From Vombatus ursinus (Eukaryota; Chordata; Mammalia; Diprotodontia; Vombatidae): a DNA stretch of 64,000 bases. The position numbers were made by a program, and so were the translations under genes. Below the pieces are notes generated by a model. That model was not told where the DNA came from. It saw only the letters and a program-made list of their open reading frames with translations, and did not search any database. Below are positions 10,556 to 22,025 of the stretch, one piece after another. The first letter of the stretch is position 1. Each line of letters starts with the position of its first letter. The DNA is taken from NCBI RefSeq assembly GCF_900497805.2, contig NW_020948739.1, forward strand, positions 8,977,420 through 9,041,419, in the 5' to 3' direction.

Positions 10556-10728
10556 TTTAAACAAAGTATTAAAAAAAAAATTTTTTTCCAGGCAATTGGG
10601 GTTAAGTGACTTGCCCAGGGTCACACAGCTAGGGAGTGTCAAGTGTCTAGTGTCTGAGGCCAGATTTGAACTCAGGTCCTCCTGAATCCAGGGCTGGTTC
10701 TCTATCCACTGCACCACCTAGCTGCCCC
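10556..10728 (-). mobile_element. CORE-SINE, short form
   Basis: T/A-rich tail, 'ggcaattggggttaagtga', core, and 'ccactgcaccacctagctgc' at its right end. No clear TSD. Confidence 0.92.
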
Positions 10729-10764
10729 TAGCCTCTCTATTTCTTCTACCAATAGCAAATAACT

Positions 10765-10835
10765 TTTTAAAATTATTGCTTTGTAGTATAGTTTGAGGTC
10801 TGGTACTAGTAGGCCCCCTTCTTTTCCATCTCCCT
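10765..10835 (-). mobile_element. L1 ORF2 fragment
   Basis: 'ttgctttgtagtatagttt', 'gaggtctggtactagtagg' match the reverse L1 ORF2 region that is common in mammals. Confidence 0.6.
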
Positions 10836-11714
10836 TGTCTTACAATAAAATCTTCCCATTCCTCCCTTCAATATGAAAAGAAATAAATTTTATCATTTGT
10901 CATGCATATGCACAGAAAAATTAATTTTTGTAAAGAAGACTTTATTCAGTACATCACTTTTCAAATATCAGAAAAATTTGAATATTTATTGGAACAGTCA
11001 AATAAATTAGTGAGAACTTTAATTCTGTTTCTTTTCGAGAAACAGTTTTACTTTCAGGCTTATTTTTGAAAGAGATACTTGAATATCATATTTAGCCTTT
11101 AATTTATTTTTTGCTTTGGATTTGATTGAAAATAGAACTGAGAATCCTGATTGACAGAATGAAGTTGTTATAAACCAAAATAAATGCCCTTGGGAGGGCA
11201 TTTGGTGAAAATAGAGTATGCTTCTCTAAGAATATACCAAAAATGTTTTAACTTCATTGACTGGAAACCCATTTGAAATTTCTGGTTATTGCAGAGATCA
11301 ATAAGCTCTTTTTTTACTGGGATGTTGTCACTGATTTTTTTCTAGCTGAATATGAAAAAGATTTTGTATTGAAAATTCATTCACTTTGTTTTAGTCAGTA
11401 AATATTCTTTCATGTGTGTCAAATTTTTCAGATGCACTATAATGCCTTCTTCCTTTCCCACCTACCACCTCCTCACTGTGTCTCTCCAATCTACAATTTT
11501 CTCTAATACCACTACTTTTGCAATGTTTCAAATATAGTTATTTGACAAATACTTCTGGTACTCTCTTGATGAGCTTCTCATTCCCCTGGGAGTTATAAGT
11601 ATCCCAGGTTGGAAATCCATGGCTAATAGTGACAGAAAGCTCATTATCTACCAAGGCAGCCAATTTTACTTTTGTGTAGCTTTGTTTGTTAGAAATTAAT
11701 AGGAACAAAGTTCT
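10836..11714. other. Unassigned AT-rich stretch
   Basis: No gene or repeat recognised. A reverse MIR fragment starts at about 11715 ('ggaagggatcttagaaaat') and is cut by the hAT that begins at 11769. Confidence 0.45.
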
Positions 11715-11768
11715 AGAATTGGAAGGGATCTTAGAAAATATCTAGTTCAATCTCCCTTTTTTATAGAC

Positions 11769-13010
11769 TAGTGGTTTCCAAACTTTCCTACCAATAAAAA
11801 ACGTTTGAGCACTCCCAAAGCATGTGTGTATACAGATACACACACTCATGTACATGTATATATGTGCATGTATATATACATGTGTGTATGTATACATGTA
11901 TGTATATAAACGATATATACATGCTTTGGGAGTGCTCAAAAATAAACACACATATACTATATGTTTATAAATTATATATGCATATTTTGTCATATTATAT
12001 ACATTATAAAAGATATGCAAAAATAAAGATGAAAGAGGATAAAAATTAAGATGAAATAAGTATTTTAACAATACACTACATCTTTATTAACTCTACAAAA
12101 ACATTACTCCCATTAAAATAGTATTTGAAGTGAGAGTAATGGGATTGAATATGCTCCAATGATTTGGAAAAATTTTGATATAACACTTAATAATACTTAA
12201 TACAGTTATTCCAATTTCTTGTTCCAAGTTCAATTTATTTTGATATTTGATTTTTTATGACTTCCATAGCTATAAAAGGTACCTCACATAGATACAAGGA
12301 TGTTAATATATATCATTAGCTGCATTTACTAAGTCATGAAATTCATTTTTCAATTTCATCCCCAATTATACAAAGTATTTTGGTGAAATTCATCTAATAA
12401 ATCTACATCTTCCCTAGTATCAGCCAGTTGTTCTTGCAAACTAATTGGAAGGGGTTGGTTGCATTTTTCCATCTTTAGTAAATAGGCTCACCACTCATTG
12501 ATACTTTTCTTTGAGAAGATTGTTAAACAGGTTAGTAAATTTTGTTCCCATGTTTTAAAGTGTGTAGCTATTAATTTTAGCAACAAAAACTTCACTTTAA
12601 AATATCTTGCTAATGGTGATGTCTCCACAACATCAATAAGATGTTATGACACAATATGCATTTAGGATAAAATTCATCACTAATGACACTGGCTATAAAT
12701 CCATATTCAAATAATCTTGGTAATCATAAATTTCTTTGGTTGATTTTTTGGCAGAGATGAGTCAACCCCTCATTATTGTTGTTACCTCATAATGTGACTG
12801 ATGAGCCTATTCTAGGAGTAGAAATACCAGCTTTGCCATTTCCTTGTTGGTCTCTTGTGTCACATTTGTATTATATTTAATCTGAGTTTTCTTTCAAGAA
12901 TCTTTTAAAACCACGTTTATTTTGTAGAGGTTAGGTCAGTTAAAAGTAGATAATATAATTTGTAAATCCACTTAACTGGAAACATGTAAACTTCAATATG
13001 TTATAAAATA
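11769..13010 (-). mobile_element. Decayed hAT element with transposase traces
   Basis: Left end reads 'agtggtttccaaactttcc', a Charlie/hAT TIR. On the minus strand around 12600-12760 the broken translation gives 'YDYQDYLN' and then, in another frame, residues like 'KCILCHNIL', resembling the BED-finger region of ZBED5/Charlie-type transposases ('YLKYGF...PQCVICxExL'). The right TIR was not found, so the right border is approximate. Many frame breaks; inactive. Confidence 0.5.
11804..11940. repeat. 22-bp perfect inverted repeat around a TG/TA alternating loop
   Basis: Arms at 11804-11825 ('tttgagcactcccaaagcat' + gt) and 11919-11940 are exact reverse complements. The 93-bp centre is nearly pure alternating purine-pyrimidine (TGTA, CATA, TATA), a composition prone to Z-DNA and cruciform formation. 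Confidence 0.92.
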
Positions 13011-13279
13011 CTGAACACGAACAAATAAGTGATGGTGCCACTATTGACACCATCATATTATGGAACTCCAACTCTTCCCTCAGGATATCTCACATATTAT
13101 AACTGACATGTGACTATCTGAAATATGGACCAAGTCAGGACACTAGTGGTAGTCAGCATACTAAATGTTAGCAAAGCTTAATTTTATTCCATTTTTAAAT
13201 ATGAAAATATATTAAATGACTGGGTTCACCTTATACCAGAATCAAGATTGGTTTGATGTATGATTACTATAGTAAACCA
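13011..13279. other. Unassigned
   Basis: AT-rich; no recognisable feature. Confidence 0.4.
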
Positions 13280-15590
13280 TAGCAATAACATATATAATTA
13301 AAAATACTTGATTGTAGCAATAGATTCTCAAAAGGTTTTTGGCAAAATCTAACACTTTATATTTTTTAAAAATATCACAATAGATATCATAATAATAGAA
13401 ATCATGATAATAAGTAAATTTTTCCTTAATATAGTAAATAATAGCTATCTAAAATGAAGGCCAAACATTTATGTAATGGAGAAAAGTTAGAGGCCTTTCC
13501 AATAAGATCAGGGATAAAGCAAGGATGTACACTATCACCATTACTGTTTAACATAGTGAAAGAAATTCTAGCTATGGCATTGCCATAAGCCAAGAAAGAG
13601 AAATTAAGGGTATAAACATAGGCAAAGAAGAAACAAAATTCTAGCTTTTCATAAATGATTGCTGGTTTATTTTTAGAACCCTAAAGAATCAAGTAAACTT
13701 AATTAAAACAATAAATTCAGCAAATAAAAGAACATAAAATCATTAGCATTCCTATATGTTATCAACAAAATCCAGCAAGAAGGGATAGAGAATTCCATTC
13801 AACATAACTACAGATGAAATGAAATATTCAGGAGATATGAAGACATATCCAGGAACTATATGAATCCAACTAAAGAATACTCTTTATAGAAATAAAGGCA
13901 GACCTAAACACTTAGAGAAATATTCATTGCTCTTGAGTAGATCATGCCAATATAATAAAAATGACAATATTACTGAAATTAATTTACTTTTTGAATGCTA
14001 TGCCAATCAAGCTACGAAAGGATAATTTCAGAGTTAGGAAAAAAAATTATCTGGAGGAATAAAAGGTCAAGAATCTCAAGGGATTTTTTTTTTAAATGAA
14101 AAGAAGGGTGTAATATCAGATCTCAAGATACACTTCAAAACAGTAATAAAAAGAACAACAACAACTATTTGGTCCTGGTCAAAATGAAGAGTGTTAAATT
14201 TGTGGAACAGATTAGGGGTACAAAACATACAGAAACAAATGAATGTAGTAGCATGGTATTTGAAACCGAACCACTCAGTTACTAGAATAAAGACTATTTG
14301 GCAAAAGTTTCTGGAAATCAATCTAGGTACAGAGAGGATCACAGCAGATAAAATTTCAGTTATATACAATTTTAAAAGTTTGCAAAAACAAATTCAATGC
14401 ATTTAAAATTCAAAGGGAAACATAACTAGAGAAAAATCTTTGAAGTAAGTTTTTAATAATAAACTTCTCATTTCTAAGATACATAACGAACTGATTTAAA
14501 TTTTTTTTTTTTGGTTTTTGGTTGGGCAATGGGGGTTAAGTGACTTGCCGAAGGTCACACAGCTAGTAAGTGTTATGTGTCTGAGGCCGGATTTGAACTC
14601 AGGTCCTTCTGAATCCAGGGCCAGTGCTCTATCCACTGTGCCACCTAACTGCTCCCTGCTTTAAATTTATAAGAATAAGATTCATTCCTTGATAGACAAA
14701 GTGATCAGTGTATATGAATAGGAAGTTTTCAAAAAAAGAAATCCAAGCTACCAACAATCATATGAGAAAATATTTCAAATCACTAATAGAGAAACGAAAA
14801 TTAAAACAACTCTGAAGTTCTGTTTCACTTCCCTTAGATTAGCAAAGGTAGCAAAATAGGAAAATGACAAATGTTGGAAAGGCTGTGGGGAAACAGGCAG
14901 ACTTATGCACACTGTTGGTAGAGCTATGAATTGGTTCAGCCAGTCTGAGATGCAATTCGGAAGTTCACTGAAAAAAGTCATTACACTATATATCTTTTGA
15001 CCCAGTGATTCCACTACTAGGCATAGAACCGAAAGAGATCAAAGAAAGAGGAAAATTAATCTTATGTACAAGAACTTTTATTGAAACTTTTTTTGTAGTA
15101 GAAAAAAAAAGCCCTGGAAATTAGGGAGGTTAATACCTATTAGGAAATGGAAAAACAAAAATATGGCATATGAATGCAATGGGATGTCATTGAACCATAA
15201 GAAGTGATGAAATAGATAGTTTCAGGAGGGGCTGGGAAAATATGTTTGAAATGATGAAGCGATGTGAGCAGAACCAGATTAACTATTTTTACAGTGACAA
15301 TATTATAAGCAAAAGCAACTTTAAAAGACTTTAGAATTTTGATCAATGCAATGACAAAACATGACTACAGGTGGCAGAAGATTGAGCATGCTACTGACTT
15401 CCTGAGAGAGAGGTGAAAGACACAAAATGCAGAATGAGACATAAAGTTTTGGACATGGTCAGTGAGGGAATTTGCTTTGCTTAACTATGGACATTTGCTA
15501 TGAGTTTTCTTCTCTTTTGTGGGGGGAGTGAGTGGAAGAGAGAATAAGTGGTTGTTAATTAGAAAAAATAATAAAGTTAAATTTTTAAAA
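13280..15590 (+). mobile_element. Old L1, ORF2 RT to 3' end
   Basis: A 2.3-kb 5'-truncated L1. The RT domain is readable at about 13474-13563: '[16 protein letters not shown]', then '[11 protein letters not shown]', matching the L1 '[18 protein letters not shown]' block. The C-terminal region lies at 14760-15200, and the 3'UTR ends with an A-rich tail near 15590. Many stops and frameshifts; interrupted by a SINE at 14504-14655. Older than the L1s at 42.2 and 52.0 kb by divergence. Confidence 0.85.
14504..14655 (-). mobile_element. CORE-SINE, short form, inside L1
   Basis: Reverse SINE ending 'cactgtgccacctaactgct'. 13-bp TSD 'ctgatttaaattt' / 'ctgctttaaattt' at 14491-14503 and 14656-14668. 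Confidence 0.93.
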
Positions 15591-15774
15591 ATCAATAAGA
15601 ATCCACTGATAGAACCAAGGAGAGTGGCCAGTCTTTCTCCCTCTCTCCATTAAGAGTCCACTCTACTTTGGACTCATGCACATGGTTAGACCAGGTTCAG
15701 TCCTGGGATGCAATGGCTCTTTATTAGAAGAATTAGGCATCTTTTTCTTATATACTGTTTGGATCATACTGCTC
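15591..15774. other. Unassigned
   Basis: No recognisable feature between the L1 tail and the next L2. Confidence 0.4.
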
Positions 15775-16385
15775 CTTCCTTGGGACCCAGGGAGATAAGG
15801 ATACAGCAAAGGAGATTGAGAGAGAGAGAGTGTTATCCTGAAAACCTAGAGAGAAGGGAGTATCAAGGAGGGAAGAGTGATCAACAGTGTCAAAAGCTTC
15901 AGAAAGGTCTAGGAGAATGAGGATGGAGAAGAGACTGATGGACTTGTCAATGAGGAGATCACCGGTAACTCTCGAGAGAGAAGTTTAGTAGAATGAGGAG
16001 CTCAGAAGCCAGATCATAGGGGTAAAGAAAAGGGGAGGAGATGGAAGCACTCATTGTAGGTGGCTTTCACAAGGAGTTTAGTCACAAAGGGCAGAAGAGG
16101 TATAGGATGATAATTAGTGGGGATGGAGGGATCAAATGAGGGTTTTTTGAAGATGAGGGAGACAGACACGTTTATAGGCACTCAGTAAGGAACCAGCAGA
16201 CTGGGAGAGATTGAAAATAAGTGATCAAATGGAGATGACAGAGGAGGCAATCTATTGGAGAAGAAGGGATGGAAGAGGATTGCTTGTGCAGGGAAGATGG
16301 ATAGGCCTTGGAAAGGAGTAAAGTCACTTCTTGTGAAACAGGAGTAAAGGGGGAAATAGTGGCAGAAGACATCTGCGAGAGGCTT
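15775..16385 (-). mobile_element. L2 LINE, antisense ORF2
   Basis: 'agtgatcaacagtgtcaaaa', 'agtcacaaagggcagaagag' and 'atgagggttttttgaagatg' are reverse L2 reverse-transcriptase coding sequence, well known from mammalian L2 copies. Confidence 0.75.
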
Positions 16386-16495
16386 AGTGACTTGGCCAAG
16401 GCCACACAGTTAGTAAGTATCGGAGGAAGATTTCAACTCAGGTTTTTCTGTTTCTAAGTCCAGAATTCTATCAACTGTTTCACCTAGCTACCTAG
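16386..16495 (-). mobile_element. MIR SINE
   Basis: 'gtgacttggccaaggccac', 'atttcaactcaggttttt', 'caactgtttcacctagctac'. Confidence 0.8.
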
Positions 16496-16741
16496 AATGC
16501 ATAGAAATATATAGCTGCCCTGCATAGAAATATTTCTATAATATAGGACTATGCTTTCTTGAAAATATTATTAATAATAGATATAGAGAATATAGCCAAT
16601 AGATACAGCTCTCTATCTGGTGTGCCACTCTAACTGGGCACTAATATTTATCATGGTTTAACCTGCAGTCCTAGATGCAGGGTAATGATTCTGAAATTTA
16701 ATTATCATATTGTTCTATAATACAGCAGCCTCCTCACAGGT

Positions 16742-16940
16742 GGGAAGCAGTGTGGTATAATGGAAAGAGCTCTGGTTCAAAGACCTGGGTTCAAATTCTG
16801 CCTCTGATCCTAACTACTTGTGTGGCCTTGGGCAAATCATTTAGCTTTTCTGGGTCTCAGTTTTTTTCCTCAATAAGATCAGGATGTTAGGCAAACAGCA
16901 GCTGAAGCTCCTTCCAGCTCTCTTTCTACAATCTTGGAGT
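16742..16940 (+). mobile_element. MIR/THER SINE
   Basis: 'agcagtgtggtataatggaa', 'gacctgggttcaaattctgc', 'ggccttgggcaaatcattta' and the L3-type end 'ctccttccagctct'. Confidence 0.88.
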
Positions 16941-17109
16941 CATGCTGTTTGTTGTTATACTAAGTGGGTCTAGAATCCTGTGGTTATTGATTCCTTCCAT
17001 CTCTGTGGGATAGCTTAGCTACCTCTTTCAGTGTGTTTCTGTCAGTGTCTTCTTTCTACTTCTGATTTTCTGGTTCTGATCTATGATTTAAAACAAGAGA
17101 ACCAAGTAT

Positions 17110-17480
17110 TTTAGAATTGTGCATGTGGGTGAATGGAGAGTCTTTCTTAGAGTCAGGACGACTTGGGTTTGAATCTCCCCTCTGACACATACCATTTGTA
17201 TGACCTTGGGTATGTTACTTGATCTCCCTGGGCTTCAGCTATTCCATCCGAAAAATGAACGGGTTTAGGGGCAGCTAGGTGGCGTGGTGGATAGAGCACC
17301 GGCCCTGGAGTCAGGAGGACCTGAGTTCAAATCTGGCCTCAGACACTTGACACTTACTAGCTGTGTGACCCTGGGCAAGTCACTTAACCCCATTGCCTAG
17401 CCCCCCCCCAAAAAATGAATGGGTTTGGTACAATGGTCTGTGAGATCCTTTCCTGTTCTCTATGACCCTAAATCTTGGCT
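17110..17480 (+). mobile_element. MIR/THER SINE split by a CORE-SINE
   Basis: Left half 'gacttgggtttgaatctccc' ... 'ccctgggcttcagct'; right half 'tctgtgagatcctttcctgt'. The halves join when the 17267-17410 insertion and one TSD copy are removed. Confidence 0.87.
17267..17410 (+). mobile_element. CORE-SINE, short form, inside MIR
   Basis: 'ggggcagctaggtggcgtgg' to 'cccattgcctag' plus C/A-rich end. 16-bp TSD 'aaaaatgaacgggttt' / 'aaaaatgaatgggttt' at 17251-17266 and 17411-17426. Confidence 0.96.
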
Positions 17481-17597
17481 TTATGTCACTTAACTTAGTG
17501 CCCAGGCCACTTTGTAAGAGTCTAAGTTGTTGAGCTGGTATAAATCTGTGCTGTTAGAGAGAGTTTCTCCATCAGGAGTTCTCTGCATCAGTGGTTT

Positions 17598-17758
17598 TCT
17601 TTTCTTTTTTTTTTTTTTGCAAGGCAATCAAGGTTAAGTGATTTGCCCAAGGTCACATAGCTAGTAGGTGTCAAGTGTCTGAGGCTGGATTTGAACTCAG
17701 GTCTTCCTGGCTCTGCAGCCAGTACTCTATCTATTGTGCCACATAGCTGTTCCTATAC
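17598..17758 (-). mobile_element. CORE-SINE, short form, in hAT TIR
   Basis: Reverse SINE with T-tract, core, and 'ctattgtgccacatagctgt'. The flanking duplication 'cagtggttt' (17589-17597 and 17759-17767) is the first nine bases of the hAT TIR. Confidence 0.88.
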
Positions 17759-17814
17759 CAGTGGTTTCCAAAATGTGGACCCTTTCAGGGGGTCCATTAG
17801 ATCCAAAATATTTT

Positions 17815-17961
17815 CATATAATGTATAAGATTGCTTCCCACCTCAGGGAGTAAGGGGGAATGCTGGGAGGGAGAGACTGAATTGGAAATCAAAATAAAAA
17901 AAAAATGTCAAAAATTGTTTTTAAATGTAATTGGTGAAAAAATAAAATATTATTAAAAACA
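17815..17961 (+). mobile_element. L1 3' end, short insertion in hAT
   Basis: Only the last 147 bp of an L1 3'UTR ('catataatgtataagattgc' ... 'aaaaaataaaatatta'). Perfect 10-bp TSD 'aaaatatttt' at 17805-17814 and 17962-17971. Confidence 0.9.
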
Positions 17962-18144
17962 AAAATATTTTAACAATAACAAAATATATTTTAAATTCTA
18001 ATATAGTAAATATTAATAAATGTAATCAACATTAAAAAAAACTATGTAGGGAGTCCTCTATAATTTTTAAGAGGTTAAAGCATTTCTGAAACCAAAAGTT
18101 CAAGAATTGTTAATGAAATCACAGTTCTTATTTTTTTAAAAAAG

Positions 18145-18200
18145 GGTGTGTGTGTGTGTGTGTAGACACATGGGGGCACTTAATAAATATTTATTGATTT
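18145..18200. repeat. (TG)n run followed by L2 3' fragment
   Basis: About 9 TG units, then 'cacttaataaatatttattg'. Confidence 0.8.
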
Positions 18201-18784
18201 GGGAGATGGTGTAAAAATGAATAGTCTCTAAGTGAAGGAAAGAAGGGTTCAACTCTGGAGAAAGTACGTGAATTTTATTATATACTGATTTTGTGACATT
18301 TTTGGTCTACTTTAAGAAAGATCTTTTGCTTACTTCTTGATTCTTTGCTAGGTCCTGGAGGGAGGAGGAGGCCTCACTAGCAGGCTAATCCCATCTAAGA
18401 ATGTTGTCTTAGGCTCTTTTCTCTCCCTAGTGTTTTCCTGGCTTTGCTCCATGTAGACCTTTCCTAGGCTTTGGACCTTTTGCTCTAATACTCGGTTTAC
18501 AACTTCTTGCCTAGTGCTCTGGATGAATTACATTTGTGAGCCCTTGGCTTTGACTTGGGCCTGGCTTTCTGTTAACTGCTTGGATCCTATTTTGGACCAC
18601 ACCCTGCCTTTTTTTCCACCCTCCACCCCCTTCCTCCAGTGAATTCACATTTTCCATAACCTGAACAATTGGCTCATGAAATACATATCAAAGGCAAGAA
18701 AGATGTTAAAAAAAAAAAAAGGTACACAGCTGATTGGAATTTACAAAGGAACACAGTCCAATCTAAATCCTAGCCCCAAAGAGA
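18201..18784. other. Unassigned single-copy-looking stretch
   Basis: No gene or repeat recognised. Confidence 0.45.
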
Positions 18785-19235
18785 TAAATATAACTGTGGT
18801 GGAGCAGAAAGACCACTGGACTGGGAATCCGGAAACCTGGTTCTAGTTCTGTCTCCATCAGTATGTTTCTGTGTTGCTTTGTGCAAACCACACATTTTCT
18901 TTATCTATGGGCATCATTTTCTTTATCTATAAAAAGAGAGTATTGGACTAGATCGGTAGCAGTTCTCAAACTTTTTGGTCTCAAGATCAAAACATTAAAA
19001 ATTACTGAGAACCCCCTCCCAAGAGCTTTTGCTTATGTGGGTTTCACCTATCAATATTTATTATATGAGAAATCAAAATGTTTGTGCATTATTATGAAAA
19101 TGCCTTGGACCTTGTGGACCCCCAGGAATCCCTGGACCACAATTTGAGAGCTGCTGAACTATTAAATTTTTTCATCTAACTGAACTAGATGATCTGTAAG
19201 ACCTTTTTAGTTGTCTTATTATATAGCTTTATTAT
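18785..19235 (+). mobile_element. MIR/THER SINE with hAT inserted near its end
   Basis: Left part 'tggagcagaaagaccactgg' to 'gagagtattggactagat'; the end 'gaactagatgatctgtaaga' resumes at about 19184, after the hAT. The join carries about 27 extra bases that I cannot explain. Confidence 0.8.
18957..19156. mobile_element. hAT (Charlie-like) MITE
   Basis: 200 bp with imperfect 15-bp TIRs: 'tagcagttctcaaac' and the reverse complement of 'tttgagagctgctg'. The inner part 'cccaagagcttttgcttatg' with 'tatcaatatttatt' matches a widespread mammalian Charlie MITE. Confidence 0.85.
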
Positions 19236-19531
19236 AAGTTTCTATTAGTCACAGTAGTATGGAGAGTCTATTGTCCTTTCTATATTGGGTAGCCTTTTGT
19301 TAAGCCATACATACTGCAGTGAGGCTGTCTCAATTTGGTACTCAGGAAGGCTGGAAGATATACATCTCTAACATCTTCTTCCCCATCTTTCTCCAAAGGG
19401 GACCTAATTCCTGCTAGGAGGGGAAGCAGGAGGTTAGGGTGAAAGGCTGATTGCTCTGCTCTCCTCAGAAGGAGAGGGTACCAGTGTAGAATTTTATTTA
19501 TGTGCTCCCTTATATATTGTGAGTCTAGGTG

Positions 19532-19745
19532 CAGGGGTGGGGAACCTGTGACTTTGAGGCCACATGCAGCCCTCTAGGTCCTCAAGTGAGGCCCTTTGAC
19601 AGACTCCAAACTTCACAGAATAAATCCCTATCCCCTATCCCCTTAATAAAAGGATATATGTTCTGCGAAGTTTGGATTCTAAGGGCCACACTTGAGGACC
19701 TAGAGGGCTGTATGTGGCCTTGAGACCGCAGGTTCCCCACCCCTG
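19532..19745. mobile_element. Palindromic hAT MITE, copy 1
   Basis: Almost the whole 214 bp is an inverted repeat, starting 'caggggtggggaacctgtg' and ending with the complement, around a short AT-rich centre (about 19620-19660). A second copy at 60316 shows an exact 8-bp TSD, which fixes the superfamily as hAT. No TSD is visible at this copy. Confidence 0.9.
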
Positions 19746-19794
19746 CAGAGAAATAATTTTCAGGTTCAAGCTAAACTCCTGACTACCAGTTCTT

Positions 19795-19954
19795 TTCTTT
19801 TTTTTTTTTCTTTTTTTGGTGAGGCAATCAGGGTTAAGTTGACTTGCCCAGGGTCACACAGCTAGTAAGTATCAAGTGTCTGAGGCCACATATGAACTCA
19901 GGTCCTCCTGACTTCAAGGCTGGAGCTTTATCTACTGTATCACCTAGCTGCCCC
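19795..19954 (-). mobile_element. CORE-SINE, short form
   Basis: T-tract, 'gaggcaatcagggttaagtt', core, 'tgtatcacctagctgccc'. Perfect 16-bp TSD 'ctgactaccagttctt' at 19779-19794 and 19955-19970; a recent insertion. Confidence 0.97.
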
Positions 19955-19970
19955 CTGACTACCAGTTCTT

Positions 19971-21125
19971 CATGGGGAAAGAGGGAGCCCAAGTTCTAAA
20001 TCCAAGGCTTGACCCACTTCTTACCAAATACTAGTTTCATATAGCAAATAGAAAAAAGATACATTTATACAAGTTGATAGCAAAACAGAAATCAGAGAAA
20101 GTATACATATGAAAATATATACAAGATACAATATATACAAGAAGTAATTCTCCCATTGGGAGGTAAATCAGCTCAGCCAACAGAGAGGGAATCCTTGATC
20201 TCACCCAAAGAAGAAATTTCTCCAAAGTCTCTAGCGTAGCAAGTGGGGATAGGGACATGATGGATACCGCCAATTTGTCTCATGTCAGCTTCTAGAGTCT
20301 TTTTCTCTCTTCACCAGCCTGAATGCAGTTGGCATCCTCTATCTTCTTTATCAAAGCAGGAAGCCAGAAGCACTGAAAGATTCTAAAAAGACCCAATTCC
20401 TTTTTTCTCTCACTCTTGCCAACTTTGCCCTCATGCAGGCAAAAATTAACCTCCACCAATGAGGAGAGAGTACCACACCAATGGGCTTTGGGGATTGGGT
20501 TACATACCTCCCCTGGGCTGAAACTCTATGTGGTCCTTTGCAAAGATCAGCTGAGGAAAATTCAAAACCTGTAACTAAACAGTTTGAATACAAACGTCAA
20601 CCCTTTAAAACAGCAGGATGATTTTCATGGCATCTCCAGACAACCAATCTTTGCTACCACTGAAACTGAAATAAAATAAATACCCGTTAGCAGTAAACGC
20701 AGTAGAAAAGGCACTGTAGAAGGCATTGCTGAGGAGGATACCACAGTGACAACATGTGTAACTACTTATAGGACATAACGTACATTTTGAAGATACGTAC
20801 AATTTCTTATACTCAGCAATCAATCAAAAAAGAACAAACAAACCATGGCTAACTAAAAAAGCAGAGTTAGCTAGCTTCAATAATAAGTCTCAATTGGCCT
20901 ATATTTAAAATTCAACTTAACTATAAACATCAGCTTATGTGCAAAACAATTAAAAAATAAACATTGCTATGGCACGAACACAACACAAAACAGTCAAGTG
21001 AACATAACAGCAAAATAAGATAAGAGAATACTCATGTTAAGTGTTTCTCTCTTACGAGATCTGGGCATGCCTAGTAAAGCCCCTCCATGTTAGGCCATCT
21101 GGGCATGCTTCAAAAGGCTCCATTA
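19971..21125. other. Unassigned 1.15-kb block
   Basis: No known repeat recognised. The right edge holds 'atctgggcatgc' twice, at 21059 and 21098. I considered a minus-strand LTR but found no target duplication and no convincing poly(A) signal. Short ORFs here show no domain. Confidence 0.4.
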
Positions 21126-21300
21126 CAATAGCATCATAGAACGTTAGCAATGAAAGGGACATCTGGTCCCATCGCCTTATTTTACTGAGTCCTATAGAGA
21201 GGAAGTGACTTACCAAAGGTCATATAGCTTGGAAGTGACAGACCCAGGACACAAAGCCAGTTTGGGGGATTACAAATCCAGGACTCTTTCCATGATGCCA
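21126..21300 (-). mobile_element. MIR/THER SINE
   Basis: 'agcatcatagaacgttagc', 'ggaagtgacttaccaaaggt', 'tttccatgatgccatgtt'. Confidence 0.8.
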
Positions 21301-21530
21301 TGTTGCCAGCCAGACTAGTTGAGTTCAAGTCTCATTTTCAATGTTTCAGAGCTGTGTGACTATCCTGTGGGCAGGTCACTCAACTTTTTCTTAACTTCAG
21401 TTTCCATATCTATAAAATGATCTTAATGATACTGCCCTGCTAATCACACAGAGCTGTTGTGAGACAAGTTCTTTGTAAAACTTAAGCCACTGTTATAGAA
21501 ATGTGAGCTACTGTAATAATATTAATACTA
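21301..21530 (+). mobile_element. MIR SINE
   Basis: 'tgagttcaagtctcatttt', 'agctgtgtgactatcctgtg', 'cttcagtttccatatctata', ending in the L2-type tail. Back to back with the preceding reverse MIR. Confidence 0.8.
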
Positions 21531-21689
21531 ATAATTATCAGATTAGGTATAATATATGTTACTATGGCAATTAGTATTTTTAGATAGTAGAGATGATAAT
21601 TTTAAAGTTTTTTTAAATTTAAATTTTTTTTTTAAATGTTTAAATTTTTCTTTCAAATCTGGATAATTTCTGTCACCCTTGGTAGTTGA

Positions 21690-22025
21690 CTGGCATAGTG
21701 GACAGAGAATTGACCCCAAAGCCAGAAAGATCTGAGTTCCAGTTCTCACTCTGACACATACTGGCTGTGTGCTCCTAGGTCAATCTCTAAACCTCTCTCT
21801 GCTCTAAACTTAGAGAGCTCATAAATTGAGATAATATTTGTAAAATACTCTGTAAACCTTAAAGCACAACATAACTGCTAGATATTACCCTAGCTAAGCA
21901 ACTCTCCCAGACTACAGATTACAGAGAAGGCGCCAACCTTCCTTGGTAGATTGGCTTTCGTCAGCCAGAAGTTCCTCATATCAATGAAATCCCAAGTACG
22001 GGCCCTATCTCTGTCCCAATCCCTT
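21690..22025 (+). mobile_element. MIR/THER SINE with long tail
   Basis: Core 'gatctgagttccagttctca' and 'ggctgtgtgctcctaggtca'; the tail continues through 'attacagagaaggcgccaac' to 'tatcaatgaaatcccaagta', the marsupial/monotreme MIR extension. Confidence 0.7.

Larger units (their letters stand above)
17589..18118 (+). mobile_element. hAT DNA transposon with SINE in its TIR and L1 inside
   Basis: TIR-like start 'cagtggttt' followed by 'ccaaaatgtggaccctttc' at 17768; the right end resembles 'aaccaaaagttcaagaa' (about 18090-18118). Two later insertions: a SINE at 17598-17758 and an L1 at 17815-17961. No transposase. Confidence 0.75.

Noticed and set aside
19971-21125. Possible minus-strand LTR
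   Set aside because: No target duplication and no convincing promoter or poly(A) signal; left as unassigned.
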